From Psococerastis gibbosa (taxonomy: Eukaryota; Arthropoda; Insecta; Psocodea; Psocidae): a stretch of 64,000 nucleotides of DNA. Under the pieces are notes generated by a model. It worked only from the letters and a program-made list of their open reading frames with translations, was not told the DNA's origin and ran no database searches. Both the position numbers and the translations under genes were made by a program. The stretch spans positions 33,877,464 through 33,941,463 of the forward strand of contig OZ020490.1 in NCBI GenBank assembly GCA_963971405.1, written 5' to 3'. Each line of letters starts with the position of its first letter. Within the stretch, counting starts at the first letter, position 1. Of the stretch, positions 10,613 to 20,877 are shown piece by piece.

Positions 10613-10992
10613 GAGTGTACGTACGTAGGAAATAGGTACTTACCAAAAATCAGTGGTTTTTACAGACTTATTATTTTTTATTTAATTAACAAAGCAAGAT
10701 ATTAAAGATTTGGCAATTATAGGTGGTTCTACTATTGAAGACTACTTCATGCATGATATAATAGGGTACTTTTAATTTTTGGTACCTTAGCTTTTCCTTA
10801 AAAATGAATTCACGTAAAATAGATACCATGAAAAACCTACAAACCCAAAATTAATAACACCCTTTCATATGATGCTTAAAGTAGTATTTTATAACTTAAA
10901 GGAACCAATATTTTAATAACTTGCTTAGTTAATTAAATAAAAAATTAGAAGTATTAAATTTCAGGCTGCCAATTTCCTACGGACGTACACTC
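10613..10992. mobile_element. M1 palindromic MITE, complete, TTAA-flanked
   Basis: The element is a near-complete inverted repeat: left GAGTGTACGTACGTAGGAAA, right TTTCCTACGGACGTACACTC. Each arm carries TTAATTAA and GACTACTTCATGC-like blocks. TTAA stands immediately outside both ends (10609-10612 and 10993-10996). That fits piggyBac-like target choice, or TA duplication with TIR AAGAGTGTAC. No coding frame. Other M1 copies: 14134-14204 (right part), 33852-34217, 53112-53161 (left TIR only) and 55097-55412. Confidence 0.75.
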
Positions 10993-11005
10993 TTAAAGTT
11001 TATTA

Positions 11006-11640
11006 TACGTAGTAATTAAAATATAAAATACAAACCTATTTATCAAGGGGTGACCAATATACCTTTATACCCTTAATGTACATTTTCATTTTTTTAATAG
11101 TATATTTTAGGTGAGAAAACATAAATTTACTGTAAAATCTTTTATTTTAAGTGAATTTTTTATCTGTGTTAGTGTGTTAGTGCTGGTGCTCAGATTATAA
11201 ATTTATAGATTGAAAATAGAAATAGAAATCGTTCTAAATACAATGGAAGTTAAAAAGTAGTCCCAAAGGTTAAAAGTTAACATAAGGGGACAAATAGAAG
11301 CGAATTAGCAAAGGTTGGGCACCTTTTGTGGGAATGGAAAGAAATTAAAGAGAAGAAAGTGGGTGTTTACTGCGATTAAGAGGGAGCCCGCCCAATTTGT
11401 CTAAATCACGCCAATTCTACGAGCAATTTCTAAACCTTTTCTTTTAATTTTTAATCGCTACCCCTGATTGGAAGATTATTCCTTGGTACCAAAACCTTCA
11501 GAGAATCCTTCAGCTCTAAACGTTTTTTCCAGTCCCTTGGCTTTTGTCTTCAAATTAGCTGAGCTTCTGAGTAATACCTTATGGTCTCAAAGGTGAAGAC
11601 GGGAATATATATAATCTGTAGCCTACCTCCTCTTCGTGGT
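11006..11640. other. A/T-rich intergenic stretch, nothing recognised
   Basis: No frame above chance, no terminal repeats and no match to the other families described here. Confidence 0.4.
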
Positions 11641-11835
11641 GAAGCACTAAATAGCAACTGTACAGAGTTTGACCCGGGATAAGCGAAAAACACAGTATAT
11701 TTTCTCAGCAGGTCTCTCTTTTGTCCTGGGGTTGTGAAGCAGATGAACTCAATGAAGAGTCATCGGCATAAGGATGCAGAAGCAAGCAGGAAACAACATC
11801 ATTACAATTCCCTAGTTTAGATATCATGACGACAA
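11640..11835 (+). repeat. Repeat D copy
   Basis: Shares GTTTGACCCGGGATAAGCG, CTTTTGTCCTGGGGTTGTG, GATGCAGAAG and CATTACAATTCCCTAG with 15220-15440, 15520-15660 and 46010-46120, and with the inverse at 29680-29750. At 15.4 kb it runs straight into an RTE-A-like tail, so D may be the 3' UTR of an RTE-like lineage. Confidence 0.6.
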
Positions 11836-12112
11836 TTGCCTCCCCCCCCCCCTAAGTATCCTAGAACTGCTTTTCAGTGTTACGTCAGGATAGTCGTGTC
11901 CTTTTCTACTGTATTAATTAATTTAGGTTTTTACCTCTTTCATCTTGCGGCTGAAGATGAGCCATGTCAACTCCTTCTCAGCTCGCCAAGCCGCCTCTGG
12001 CTGAATCATTTTCCCTACTATTTTCATCTTTATAAATAACGATAATAATAAATAAATATCTTTCTGTTACATTATACAATACCGTACAAGTACAAGAGAG
12101 TACAAAATAAAA

Positions 12113-12288
12113 TCGTCAAATCGGGTAGTTCTGTCATTGTCATAGTGCCACAGTGACAATGTAGAAAGCTTTCTCTATAAGAGATGGTTTCTAAGCAATT
12201 AAAGGAAGTTAGAAGCATTTCTCGCCGCTCTCAGTTCAATCGGGAGTTTTCTAAGGTAGGCAAAACCTTATAGTATAGGATCCAGTCT
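12113..12288 (-). pseudogene. Non-LTR retrotransposon C-terminal fragment, family E
   Basis: The minus strand encodes, with breaks, RKLPIELRAARNASNF and LLRNHLL. It matches the better copy at 56120-56372 and the copy at 31708-32061. The LP(x)ELRxAxxxxxFRKLLRxYLLEKAFY pattern is the usual extreme C-terminus of many metazoan non-LTR reverse transcriptases. The DNA stops abruptly at the M2 palindromes. Confidence 0.65.
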
Positions 12289-12289
12289 A

Positions 12290-12643
12290 TTTACAAAAAC
12301 AGTGACGTGGTAGCAGACATTCAAGACTTAGGCGGGCTTTTCACCGACCTCGCATTGCAGAATTGACGGAAATGTTTAGTTTCTTATATGCCATAGTTAA
12401 AATTGATCAATGATCATACAGTAAAATCACAAACAAACAAAAATTAAAGAATGGCGTCATGGAGATATGTTAATTACAAACATTTTAATAGATTTCTATA
12501 AAAAGAAAAATTCTAATTTCCGTCAATGTCATTTGCATTCTGCAATGCGAGGTCGGTGCAAACGCCACCTAAGTCTTCAATGTCTGCTACCATGTCACCG
12601 TTTTTTTAAATACCCCTAGCCGGTCGGTGGAATTGGCGCCTTA
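12290..12643. mobile_element. Two nested palindromic MITEs of the M2 superfamily
   Basis: The outer palindrome GTGACGTGGTAGCAGACATT (12302) pairs with its inverse ending at 12598. Centred inside it is a second element, 12330-12570, with TIR AGGCGGGCTTTTCACCGACC. The same GACGTGGTAGCAGACAT motif is subterminal in the M2 element at 22831. The outer right TIR appears to be GGTGGAATTGGCGCC at about 12622-12640. The outer left TIR is missing at the junction with family E. The inner element shares TTGATCAATGATCATA with 13666-14133. Confidence 0.65.
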
Positions 12644-12739
12644 GTAGTACTTCTTTTACACTAATGAAGGAAAGCCCGAAAATTGTCCAGTTGGAAACTG
12701 TGTTAGGCAGAATTTGAGCTGTCCATGCTTTCTCCTCAA

Positions 12740-12800
12740 TTGCCCTGGTGACCGCCAATCTTCGATTGAAGAGACATTAGAAGAAGATGCCTAAAAGAAC
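12740..12800 (+). repeat. RTE-A-like 3' tail fragment
   Basis: GACCGCCAATCTTCGATTG followed by AAGAGACATTAGAAGAAG matches the 3' tips at 1380, 15430 and 36885. Confidence 0.45.
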
Positions 12801-13665
12801 CAATTTAAAGACGCTCGCTTTCGAGTACAGAACGACTCGAACGAATTAATCTAGAGAGCCAGCCACAAGGGAGTCGAGGTCCAGGACTGCGACCAAGATG
12901 GGGACTTTCCACATGGTCGCGTTAATGCCTTGCGACGTTTTTGATCACCGTACGCTTGAGCTCGCGTTCGTCGCCTTCTTAATTGCTTTGTCACTTTCCT
13001 TATAGGCGAGCGGTGGCGTAGAAAAGGTCAGAAAGATGAGGGCCATGTTTGGGGCGGAGGGGGGGGGGGTTGATTCCAAGATACCGTCCACAGCTTGTAG
13101 AATTAGCCAATAACGTGTGCGAGAGGTTAAGTTTTGTTGTGTACTCGCATAATGCTTTATACTAAAAATTACATTGCATATGTGGTTCACGTTGTGACGG
13201 TCGCTAGTTACACTCTCCGAGCAAAAATTTTTTGCGCTAAACCAAAACGTAACAGAATCCGTCAGAGATACATTCCGAACTCGAAATCTATCTCTATTGG
13301 TCTAGAAAGGCTGTTGAGGTAAAAAGCAAGGACCCTCGACACTGACAATTCTAAGTACTGGCATGAAGTGCGTAGAGTAATCAAAATCAGAGTGCAATCT
13401 GAAAACATGGCGAATCTGATAAAAGATAATGCACACAAGGACATGCTGTTGGGTGGCAGGAAGTCCCTGAATGGCGTGGAAGATTTCTTTCCTTTATCAG
13501 TGAGATGTCATGACGTGTATGCTAATGAAGCAGCAGCATTAGCATATTAGCATTATTAATATCTTTGATTTAAGGAAAAAGTTATAATTTTTTGAAAATT
13601 GAAATTAGTCCATAAGAGTACATACTCCAAAATCTGTTCTTAAATGCACCAAAAATAACTTGCTA

Positions 13666-14133
13666 AGGCGGGTATTCCACTGGCCAATTTTACTTCAAAT
13701 TTGATTTGAGATTTTTGTTTTACTCTATGACATTCAGCATTTTCCATTTTCATTTCCTCATGTTAACATTGATCAATGATCATAAAGTAAAATCACGCGT
13801 TGCAGACAATAACAAACTAAAACTAAACAATGTCGTCTAGAGATGATAAATAATTTAAATTAATTTCTTGAGAACGAACGAATTATGTCGTAGTTTAAAT
13901 CATAAAATTTCTTGAAGATATTAAAATTATTAATTAATTAATTATATAAAATTAAAAGAAAAACGGCGGGCAAACTTACAATTTGTAAACTTGAAAACAA
14001 AAATGATCAATTGTTGAAAAGAAGTGGAATGGGGTGTAAAATAAATAATGCAACATTGATGATTTTCCTTCAATGACTAAATATGAAATGTGAAATAAAT
14101 ATGAATTAAAATTAACCAGTGGAATACCCGCCT
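13666..14133. mobile_element. M2-type MITE, TA-flanked, inside an M1 remnant
   Basis: TIRs AGGCGGGTATTCCACTGG and its exact inverse, with TA at 13664-13665 and 14134-14135. The 468-bp interior has no frame. The right flank is the right arm of an M1 element (GTTAATTAAATAAAA... to GACGTACACTC at about 14200), so this element probably landed in M1. TA targets suggest Tc1/mariner-type mobilisation. Confidence 0.78.
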
Positions 14134-14204
14134 TAGTTAATTAAATAAAAATGTGAAGTATTAAATTCAGACTGCCCATTTCCTACGAGACGTACACTCT
14201 AATA
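14134..14204. repeat. M1 right-arm remnant
   Basis: Reads TTAGTTAATTAAATAAAA, a diverged middle and CCCATTTCCTACGAGACG near the end. It is the right arm of M1, separated from its partner by the M2 insertion and decay. Confidence 0.65.
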
Positions 14205-14349
14205 AGGGTTGTTTATTTTTTTTACATTCCTGAGAATTTCAATGGAAAGTTTATCATTATTATAAGGCAGCACGTCATTTCAGCTTTAGCTTGGGGGGCA
14301 TTCTGTTTACGATGCACCCTTTACAGTTTGCAAGAAGTGAAGGAAGCAA

Positions 14350-14890
14350 ATTTTTAACGCCCCCATTTCCATGCCTTAATGAAAGGTAAATTCCAGCTAC
14401 TTAATAATCTAAGAGTTAAATTTATAGACGATAATAAAAACATAGTCAATCCGAAGAAGACAAGAGAAGAGAGCAAAAGGAAGTACGTAGCTTTCTGGAA
14501 TAACAATAGAAAAGGTATATCGAAGCTTTTAATACGACAGACATGTACCTCCTGGACGAAGAAACTGCCACAAGTCAGCAGGAACAGTGTTAGCTGGCCT
14601 AACTGGACATGGGCCATTTAAAAAGTATTTAACAACCATTTACGCCTCAACTGGAGAAGATATATCACGCAGACACTGGAGAGGGACAGATATCGCCACA
14701 TCTGCTCTTTAGATGCCCAGAGCTGTGCAGACAACAATACTTAGAAACACCTTTCATAGAAGCTAACGGACACTTGCTAATCCCATCTAGCGTGGCTGGG
14801 CCAATGCGATGAGGCGACTCTATATTTGTGATGTAGTGGTGAATGCACTAATGTACCTGTGGGAAGGATGGATACAAGAGGAGTAACTGC
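14350..14890 (+). pseudogene. Non-LTR retrotransposon C-terminal region, decayed
   Basis: Frame segments read LTGHGPFKKYLTTIY, then after a frameshift HLLFRCPELCRQQYL. The pattern LxGHGxFxxYL...CxxC...HxLFxCP is the post-RNase-H zinc-knuckle region of I/R1/Jockey-group elements. The knuckle cysteines are only partly kept. The intact relative at 17521-17670 shows the same order. The 80-codon ATG frame at 14379-14621 overlaps but is not continuous with these motifs. Confidence 0.6.
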
Positions 14891-14901
14891 CTAGTTACTA
14901 G

Positions 14902-15161
14902 TAAGCCTGTTGTAATAGCCTTACCAAGTTGAATCCAGCGGACCAGAGCAGGTTCAAAGATGCAGATAACATGGTAGTGTGCACAGTGCCGGTAGGGAAA
15001 CATGGTAGGACTTGTCCTGGTCACCTCCGAACAAATCGTGTGACTTCTCTGTGTTTCCCAAGTGGTTCGGAATCCACCATAATCAGGAGGTCCCCTGTCC
15101 TATGGGCCCACACCGTAGCCTGGGACAGTGTCCAACCATACTACTACTAAGTCTGTTGTAA
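14902..15161 (+). repeat. SINE-B1 copy with 14-bp TSD
   Basis: The element 14916-15147 is flanked by TAAGCCTGTTGTAA (14902-14915) and TAAGTCTGTTGTAA (15148-15161), with one mismatch. It ends in a short ACT repeat. Core motifs are GAATCCAGCGGACCAGAGC, GGTAGTGTGCACAGTG and AGTGGTTCGGAATCCACCA. The last folds as a T-arm-like hairpin (AGTGG/CCACT). The 73-codon frame is incidental. Confidence 0.85.
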
Positions 15162-15293
15162 GTCAATGCTAATTATGCTATTTAATTTCAGATGAAAGCG
15201 CGTAATGGTGACTGAACAGATAGGCCAGGGGAACGAGTTTGACCCGGGATAAGCGAAAAACACAGTCTTTTCTGAGCAGGTCACTCTTTTGTC

Positions 15294-15748
15294 CTGGGGT
15301 TGTGAAACTGGCCCCGAAGGCGGAGGAACTCGATGAAGAGTCAGCGGCGTAAAGATGCAGAAGGCAAAGGGAAACCACTACATTACAATTCCCTAGTTTA
15401 GTCATCATGAGTACAATTGCCAGGATGATCACCAATCTTCGTTAGGAAAGGCTCCAGAAGAAGAGGATAGCAAAGGTTCATATATAGGACACAGATGCCA
15501 GCGAGAAGCCAAGCATATCTTCTGGGGTGTGGACTACGCCCCGAAGGCAGATGAACGCAATGAAGAGTCAGCGGCGTAAGGATGCAGAAGGCAATGGGAA
15601 TCCACTGCATTACAATTCCCTATTATAGTCATCACTACTACAATTGCGAGGATGATCACCAATATTCGAGAGCTGAGGCTTCAGAAGAAGAGGATAGCAA
15701 AGGTTCATATAGGACACAGATACGCCAGCGAGAAGCCAAGCATATCTC
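15294..15748 (+). repeat. Tandem duplication of repeat D plus RTE-like tail
   Basis: Units 15294-15519 and 15520-15748 both run CTGGGG(T)TGTG ... CCCGAAGGC ... GATGCAGAAGGCAA ... AAGCCAAGCATATCT. Each contains GGATGATCACCAAT. The first D copy (upstream from about 15220) also has the D 5' portion. Confidence 0.75.
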
Positions 15749-16102
15749 CCTACTTATTACTATAATCCCTGACGGTGAACAGCCGGGCCAGAAGCCAAAC
15801 TTTGAATTTCTTGACCATTTGCCAATATCTGAGTCAATCGCTCCATCCAGTACAGCTGGGCGAAAGAACCCATCTTTGTGTTATATTACACTAATTTGTC
15901 CGTATTAATTCATTTAACTGTCGATTTTTTTCTATTTTTTTGTTTTTTGTCTTCTTTTATTGATTATTGAAGAACTAGAGTGGCGGTCCTAAGACCATCC
16001 ATGCCTATAAAATAATAATAATAATAAATAAAAATTATGAAAAAAACTACAAATTCGAAAATTCAAAATACCTTATTAAATGAAGTGGTCTTCTACAACT
16101 GT

Positions 16103-16275
16103 AAATGAACAGACATGCAGCGTAGTGGTACGGACTCTGACTTTCACCCGAAAGGTTGTTGGTTCGAGTCCCACACATTTTCTTGCCATGCTTCTGAGGG
16201 CATGTAAAGTAGGCGGTCCCAGGTCATCCTAGTTGCGTGTAAGAGATGGCTTTATAGCCTTTTTTTAGTCCTGTC
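16103..16275 (+). repeat. SINE-A copy
   Basis: A-box region GCGTAGTGGTACGG, anticodon-arm-like CTTTCACCCGAAAG, and a perfect B box at 16161-16171. The 3' half is shortened after TTTATAGCC. Confidence 0.82.
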
Positions 16276-16452
16276 TGGTATTTAAATGAAAGAACTAAGG
16301 TACCAAAAATTTAATATTTCCTAATATATGATGCATGAAGTAGTCTTATACCACTTCCATGAGCCAAATCTTGAATGCCTTTGTTAATTAAATAAATAAA
16401 AATAAAAAGTTAATAAAAACAACAAAATTTGGGGAGCTCTATTTTCTACGTA

Positions 16453-17787
16453 CGATCTATTATGATTTGCAGGAGAATGGCGGGGAAGAAATGGGGCACT
16501 TCCCCCAGAGCCCTCCGAGATTTGTATTTATTGATTGTAAGGCCCATTATTACGTATGGAAGTGTGACTTGGGCCCACAGGACTGCAGTACAAAGTATAA
16601 GAGACACCCTCACTAAAGTACAAAGACTGGCCTGTGTATGCATTACAGGGGCTATGAAATCCTGTCCCACTGCAGCAATGGAGATTGTGCTGTACTTCCC
16701 ACCCCTCCATATTGCAGTGGAAACGTCAGCCGAAATGGCAAGGCTACGGATTATTAGGAGCGGGGTAAAAAGGAGTGGAAGGGCAATTAAGAGAGACTCA
16801 GCCTCTCTGACTACGTCTGACCACTGCCTGGATATGCCAAGCGATAGAATTCACCCAAAATACTGTTTTAAGAGGGAATTCGAAACTATATTAGGGACAA
16901 AGAAAGAATACTGCGAATCAGCAGGAATTCTCAATAGTCACACAATTAAGTGGTTCACTGATGGCTCTAGGCTGGGACGTACAAGACCAAGAACAGGTCT
17001 TGGCGTCTTTGGTCCTGGGGTGAAATATCTGGAGTCTCTTGGGGAGACAACTACAGTCTACCAGGCTGAGTTATGTGCCCTTGACAGATGTATGCAAATG
17101 AATCTCGACAGGGAATATAGATCGAGAGAAATTGTTATCATGTCAGATAGCCAAGCAGCCCTTAAAGCAATAACAGCATACAAAATCACCTCACAACTAG
17201 TGTGGGAATGTAGATTGAAACTGGACATACTGTCCGGTGCGAATAAGGTTACCTTGATATGGGTGCCTGGGCACACAGGCATTGAAGGCAATGAGGTTGC
17301 TGACCAGCTTGCAAAAAGGGGAGCTACCTCCCCTTTTACGGGACCCGAACCTTTTTGCGGTGTTGGGGAAACCCTCGCCCGCAGATTTGTTAAAGGCAGG
17401 GAGAACCTGAAAGTGGCTGAATACTGGACCTCATTGCCGGGCCTTCGGCAAGCCAAAATGCTCCTGGGAAGCCACCAGCGCAAAAGAGCCCAAGTATGCA
17501 TTAATATGAACAGGAGACATCTGCGTGTGATCACAGGATTCCTCTCTGGGCATTGCAACTTGAATGGACATCTGACCAACATAGGTGTCAGAGAGTCTAG
17601 AGCATGCAGATTCTGTAACGAAGGAGCGGAGGACCCCGAGCATATCCTCCTTCACTGCGATGCAATCGCACGTAGAAGAGCAGCATGCTTGGGAAACTTG
17701 CAATTACATGTAAAAGACCTACCACTTCTAAATCCCCTCAAGGTCCTGGCTCTCCTGAGGGAAATAGGCCTCGAGGAACTGATGTAG
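16453..17787 (+). CDS. 3' part of an I/R1-group non-LTR retrotransposon ORF2: RNase H and CCHC knuckle (5'-truncated)
   Basis: This is an open frame of 444 codons with no stop or frameshift. It has no genuine start, since the insertion is 5'-truncated inside the reverse transcriptase region. Residues about 15-100 look like the post-catalytic part of the reverse transcriptase (LRDLYLLIVRPIITYG, then VQRLACVCITGAM). RNase H follows at about 165-300 with all four acidic residues: D170 in FTDGS, E206 in YQAEL, D232 in SDSQAAL and D284 in GNEVADQLAK, plus PGHTG. RNase H would remove RNA from the cDNA hybrid. A C385-X2-C388-X8-H397-X4-C402 knuckle sits near the end and probably binds nucleic acid. 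Endonuclease and reverse transcriptase catalytic motifs are absent, so the copy cannot mobilise itself. RNase H places it in the I/R1/LOA-type group, but exact clade assignment needs the missing palm. Minus-strand frames here are shadows. Confidence 0.93.
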   Translation, partial: RSIMICRRMAGKKWGTSPRALRDLYLLIVRPIITYGSVTWAHRTAVQSIRDTLTKVQRLACVCITGAMKSCPTAAMEIVLYFPPLHIAVETSAEMARLRIIRSGVKRSGRAIKRDSASLTTSDHCLDMPSDRIHPKYCFKREFETILGTKKEYCESAGILNSHTIKWFTDGSRLGRTRPRTGLGVFGPGVKYLESLGETTTVYQAELCALDRCMQMNLDREYRSREIVIMSDSQAALKAITAYKITSQLVWECRLKLDILSGANKVTLIWVPGHTGIEGNEVADQLAKRGATSPFTGPEPFCGVGETLARRFVKGRENLKVAEYWTSLPGLRQAKMLLGSHQRKRAQVCINMNRRHLRVITGFLSGHCNLNGHLTNIGVRESRACRFCNEGAEDPEHILLHCDAIARRRAACLGNLQLHVKDLPLLNPLKVLALLREIGLEELM

Positions 17788-17862
17788 ATATGTAGATTCT
17801 TTGTTGTAGGGGGCACAATAGGCCCAATAGGCTTAAGTGCACACAGGTAACACCTGTACCCC

Positions 17863-17894
<32 letters not shown>
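16453..17894 (+). mobile_element. 5'-truncated non-LTR retrotransposon with poly(A) and 10-bp TSD
   Basis: The target TTTCTACGTA is present at 16443-16452 and again, exactly, at 17895-17904. The element has an 80-bp 3' UTR after the stop and a pure 27-A tail (17868-17894). Truncation at the 5' end, a poly(A) tail and direct repeats are the marks of target-primed reverse transcription. An intact frame, uninterrupted tail and perfect TSD indicate a recent insertion. Confidence 0.95.
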
Positions 17895-17899
<5 letters not shown>

Positions 17900-17925
17900 A
17901 CGTAGCATGTCCTTTTAGTCTCGGA

Positions 17926-18825
17926 CCCAATACAAATTCTTGCCGCTTCAATGCATTCGCTGTAGATGGCCACCTGAGCGACGCATTGTCCTTCCCAGTC
18001 CCATGGGGCCGAGCGGTACTTCAATTTTGAGGTATTCCAAACTTGTGCAATCTTTTAACGACATGACATACCTTAGGTCCCGGGGGCACCATCACCTATG
18101 CTTCTAGGAAGTTAGGAACACCTTTGTCACAGAATAGTCGTTCTCACATTGTAGCAGCAGAATTATAAAATTATATTGCAGTAGGTATTGTCGTTGATAT
18201 GTACAGTTAGGTGTAAGAGAGGGCCATAGGCACTAATCTCGCTGTATCTACATTTTTCTTTCAAAAAAGACTTTATTTATTAATATTGTGACGATACAAC
18301 TTGTCACCTACTAAACTGGGAGGTTGGAATACCCAGTGTAGTTTAATTGGCCCAATCTTGTAAGTAATAACAACAAATCAATTGCAGTCCCTACTAATGG
18401 GGAGATTAATATAGTTATATAAGGTATTTATAGCATTAGCACTGACATCAAATTAACTTTGGATGAAACCTTCGGTTGCAGCAGAATTGCAGAAGACCAT
18501 CTCTCCTCTTCGGTTGGCCTCACCATGCTAACTTCTGTACCGTTCTGTTACCTTAATGTATACCCGAGGAAGTAGCGTAATATCCTTATATCTCCGCCAA
18601 ATGCAGCTATTCAATCAATCAATCAATCTATATAATACATACAATAATATACATTTGTGATACAAAAATACCGTTTGTATTTGTATTGTTCTTCAGCCTT
18701 CTTCAGTGGTCAGTATTCAGAGAAGAAGTCGATAATACACAGTCCTACTATTTGTCAGTATCGATGCGCCAAAATATTATATATGTTTTCCGTTCTTCTA
18801 CTTTACATGCCTCTTCAAGTAGAAA
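17926..18825. other. No gene recognised
   Basis: Mostly unique-looking A/T-rich sequence. A possible decayed SINE-A body lies at about 18205-18250 (GGTGTAAGAGAGGGC), and there is a short (TCAA)n run near 18610-18628. Confidence 0.4.
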
Positions 18826-18829
18826 TTTA

Positions 18830-19375
18830 CGATCATCGTGGTAATTTGGACTTTGGAGACTGCCGGCAGATTCTTCAACCAATCAACCAGGATGTTCTTC
18901 CGCCTGAAGCCTTCTGTCCTTCTACAATATCTTCCCGTGGATTATTATTTTTTCTGTTTTTGAAAAAACAGGTTCATCGCATACAAGCAATTAAATGAAT
19001 GTATCCGATTTACCTCTTTAGTCGCGTCTGTAGGTTAGCACCTGTGTTGAGTTACGACACGCCTCCGATCACATGACATGTAGAGACATGTAGTAACAAG
19101 TATGCACAAGCGCGCTCCCACCTTGCCGTCGAATTCGATCACAACCAGCGGTTACAACCTATAACATCCAGAATTCGATACTGTCCGTTCCTCATCACAT
19201 GGCTGAAGTACGTTAGCTTCCGTCAGCAACAACTCGGCTTCTGTATCCACTCGTCCCAGGACGTCGGCATTAGGGATGCGATCTCTCCACGTTATGCGCA
19301 GCATTCGTCCTAATACCTCCATTTCAAAAATACCAATTTCGCCATAGCTTGGGTCTACGTCCATCCTTCCATACC
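18830..19375 (-). pseudogene. RTE-A retrotransposon 3' fragment, split by a SINE-C
   Basis: Reading on the minus strand, 19375-19150 encodes IGIFEMEVLGRMLRITWRDR and then ADVLGRVDTEAE. The family 3' part (TAATAATCCACGGGAAGAT, GTAGAAGGACAGA, GAACATCCTGG) resumes at 18955-18830. Between the two lies a SINE-C. Several frame breaks make it a pseudogene. The plus-strand 113-codon frame at 18657 is unrelated. Confidence 0.68.
18960..19145 (-). repeat. SINE-C copy, minus strand
   Basis: Matches 28706-28887: ATGAATGTATCCGATT, CTGTAGGTTAGCACCTGTG and GAGTTACGACACG. The T-rich left end is its tail. Its position inside RTE-A shows it arrived later. Confidence 0.7.
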
Positions 19376-19939
19376 ATATAGAACGATTATGATCACATAA
19401 AACTTCACCTCAATAGAAGGTCCAACCGCTGATTCCGGCACCGAAGTACTTCTATTTACTAACTTAGTTTATCAATAATAGTTCTGCACGACATGATTTC
19501 GTTCAATACACCTACGAGGTTTTTCCTCTCCTGTGGTCAATTAATTGGCCTGGGGCTACATTTATAGCAAAATCCTAAAGTTAGCAAAACAAAATACCGT
19601 GACATGCAAGAAAGAAAATACTAATGATGCTAATACTCCAGTCCCAGCGCATCTTTGCGTTGTTATGATACAATTTAATACGAAGGCTACAATAGCCATA
19701 GAGCAGTACAGTAAGGGTCAAGGGGGAGGTGTCTTAAATAAGTCAACAAGTATCATGTCCACAACTACCTGCTGCCATTGTTAATCTTCTAAAATGTTCA
19801 AAAATCCTATAATAATACCACCTGCTTTGAAAACATACAACGTATGAATCAAAAGAGGTTCAACTTCATTGATGATACACCCTACACAGGTGGTTCATAA
19901 AAAACGTTATCCCTGCTCGCACCCTATAAGAAGGCAATT

Positions 19940-20790
19940 CTGTTGTTGTTACGCGTGCGATAACCCAGGAATCTAGGACCGAAATCTTTATGTTTGTAAA
20001 AACCTGTAGCCGACATTCCTCAGGCCGAACAGAAGAATGTTTACGACCCGCAAACCTGCGGTAGCGAAGGTTCGTCCGACTTAGGGCCTTATTTGTAAAC
20101 CATGATCATCAGGGTTGTCGTTGAAAGGCCAAACAGAAGAAGTATTTATGGGATCCACAATGAGGATCCCGTCTCACTCTGTTGGGGATCGAATCATTGA
20201 GGCTCACTTTGGAGGCGTTAAGTGTGCATGCTTGTACTCCTATCGTAAAATCACCATGGTTGTTATTGATATCTCCGACAGAAGACGTGTTTATGTCTAC
20301 CAAATTGTCTCGCTCTGCTTGTGGCAGGGGCTCTTTGGGTCTCATCTGGAAGCCACTAAGCGTGCCATAGGTCACCAACCCTCATGTTTGCCCTGTGCCA
20401 AACCATTAGGGTTGTTGTTAAAATCCACGACGGGAGAAGTGTGTGCGACTTCCACAGTGCGGACCTAGTCTTATTCTTTCAGAAGAAGAGGCTCTGTAGC
20501 TCGCAACGATGAGGCCAAGCAACATGTCTCCACCTTTGCCCCAAAAACATCAGGAATGTTGTTTAGTTGCACAACAGAAGTAGTGTTAACGTCTGCCTGC
20601 TCCACTTTGCGGATCTAGTCTCAATTTACTAGGGACAGAAGTTTGTGGTTCGCGATGAAGGGGCCAAGCGTGCCTTAGATCATGACATTTTTGATAAAGC
20701 CGTGTCCCAATAATTGCTGTTTATTTGCTCAACAGAAGAAGTATTTTCAGATTCCAATTAGCCTCGCTCTGATGGAGGACTGTTGCTTAC
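19940..20790. repeat. Degenerate tandem array, ~145-155-bp unit, about five copies
   Basis: A shared order, CATCAGGGTTGTTGTT, then ACAGAAGAAGT, then a GCGGATCTAGTCTC-like block, then GAGGCCAAGC, recurs at about 20105, 20250, 20402, 20545 and 20698, with a weaker copy near 19945. Units are so diverged that frames (up to 117 codons) are probably chance. Function unknown. Confidence 0.55.
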
Positions 20791-20877
20791 TGCAATACCG
20801 TCAACAGCTATCAAGGTTTTCTCTTCATTTACCAAAGAAAATAGAAGAAAATTGAAAGTAAACTAAAAAACTAAGCA

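Larger units (their letters stand above)
16276..17925. mobile_element. M1b palindromic-MITE right half, split by a LINE
   Basis: 16290-16452 matches the right half of the complete M1b at 26160-26545 (ACTAAGGTACCAAAAATTTA, GATGCATGAAG and ACAACAAAATTTGGGG). It continues after the LINE at 17905 as GCATGTCC. A paralogue at 35560-35606 reads TTTTCTACGAAGCATGTCC and shows the junction uninterrupted. Confidence 0.7.

Noticed and set aside
16446..17864. Minus-strand frames of 60-174 codons over the LINE
   Set aside because: They are antisense shadows of the RNase H ORF and show no domain.
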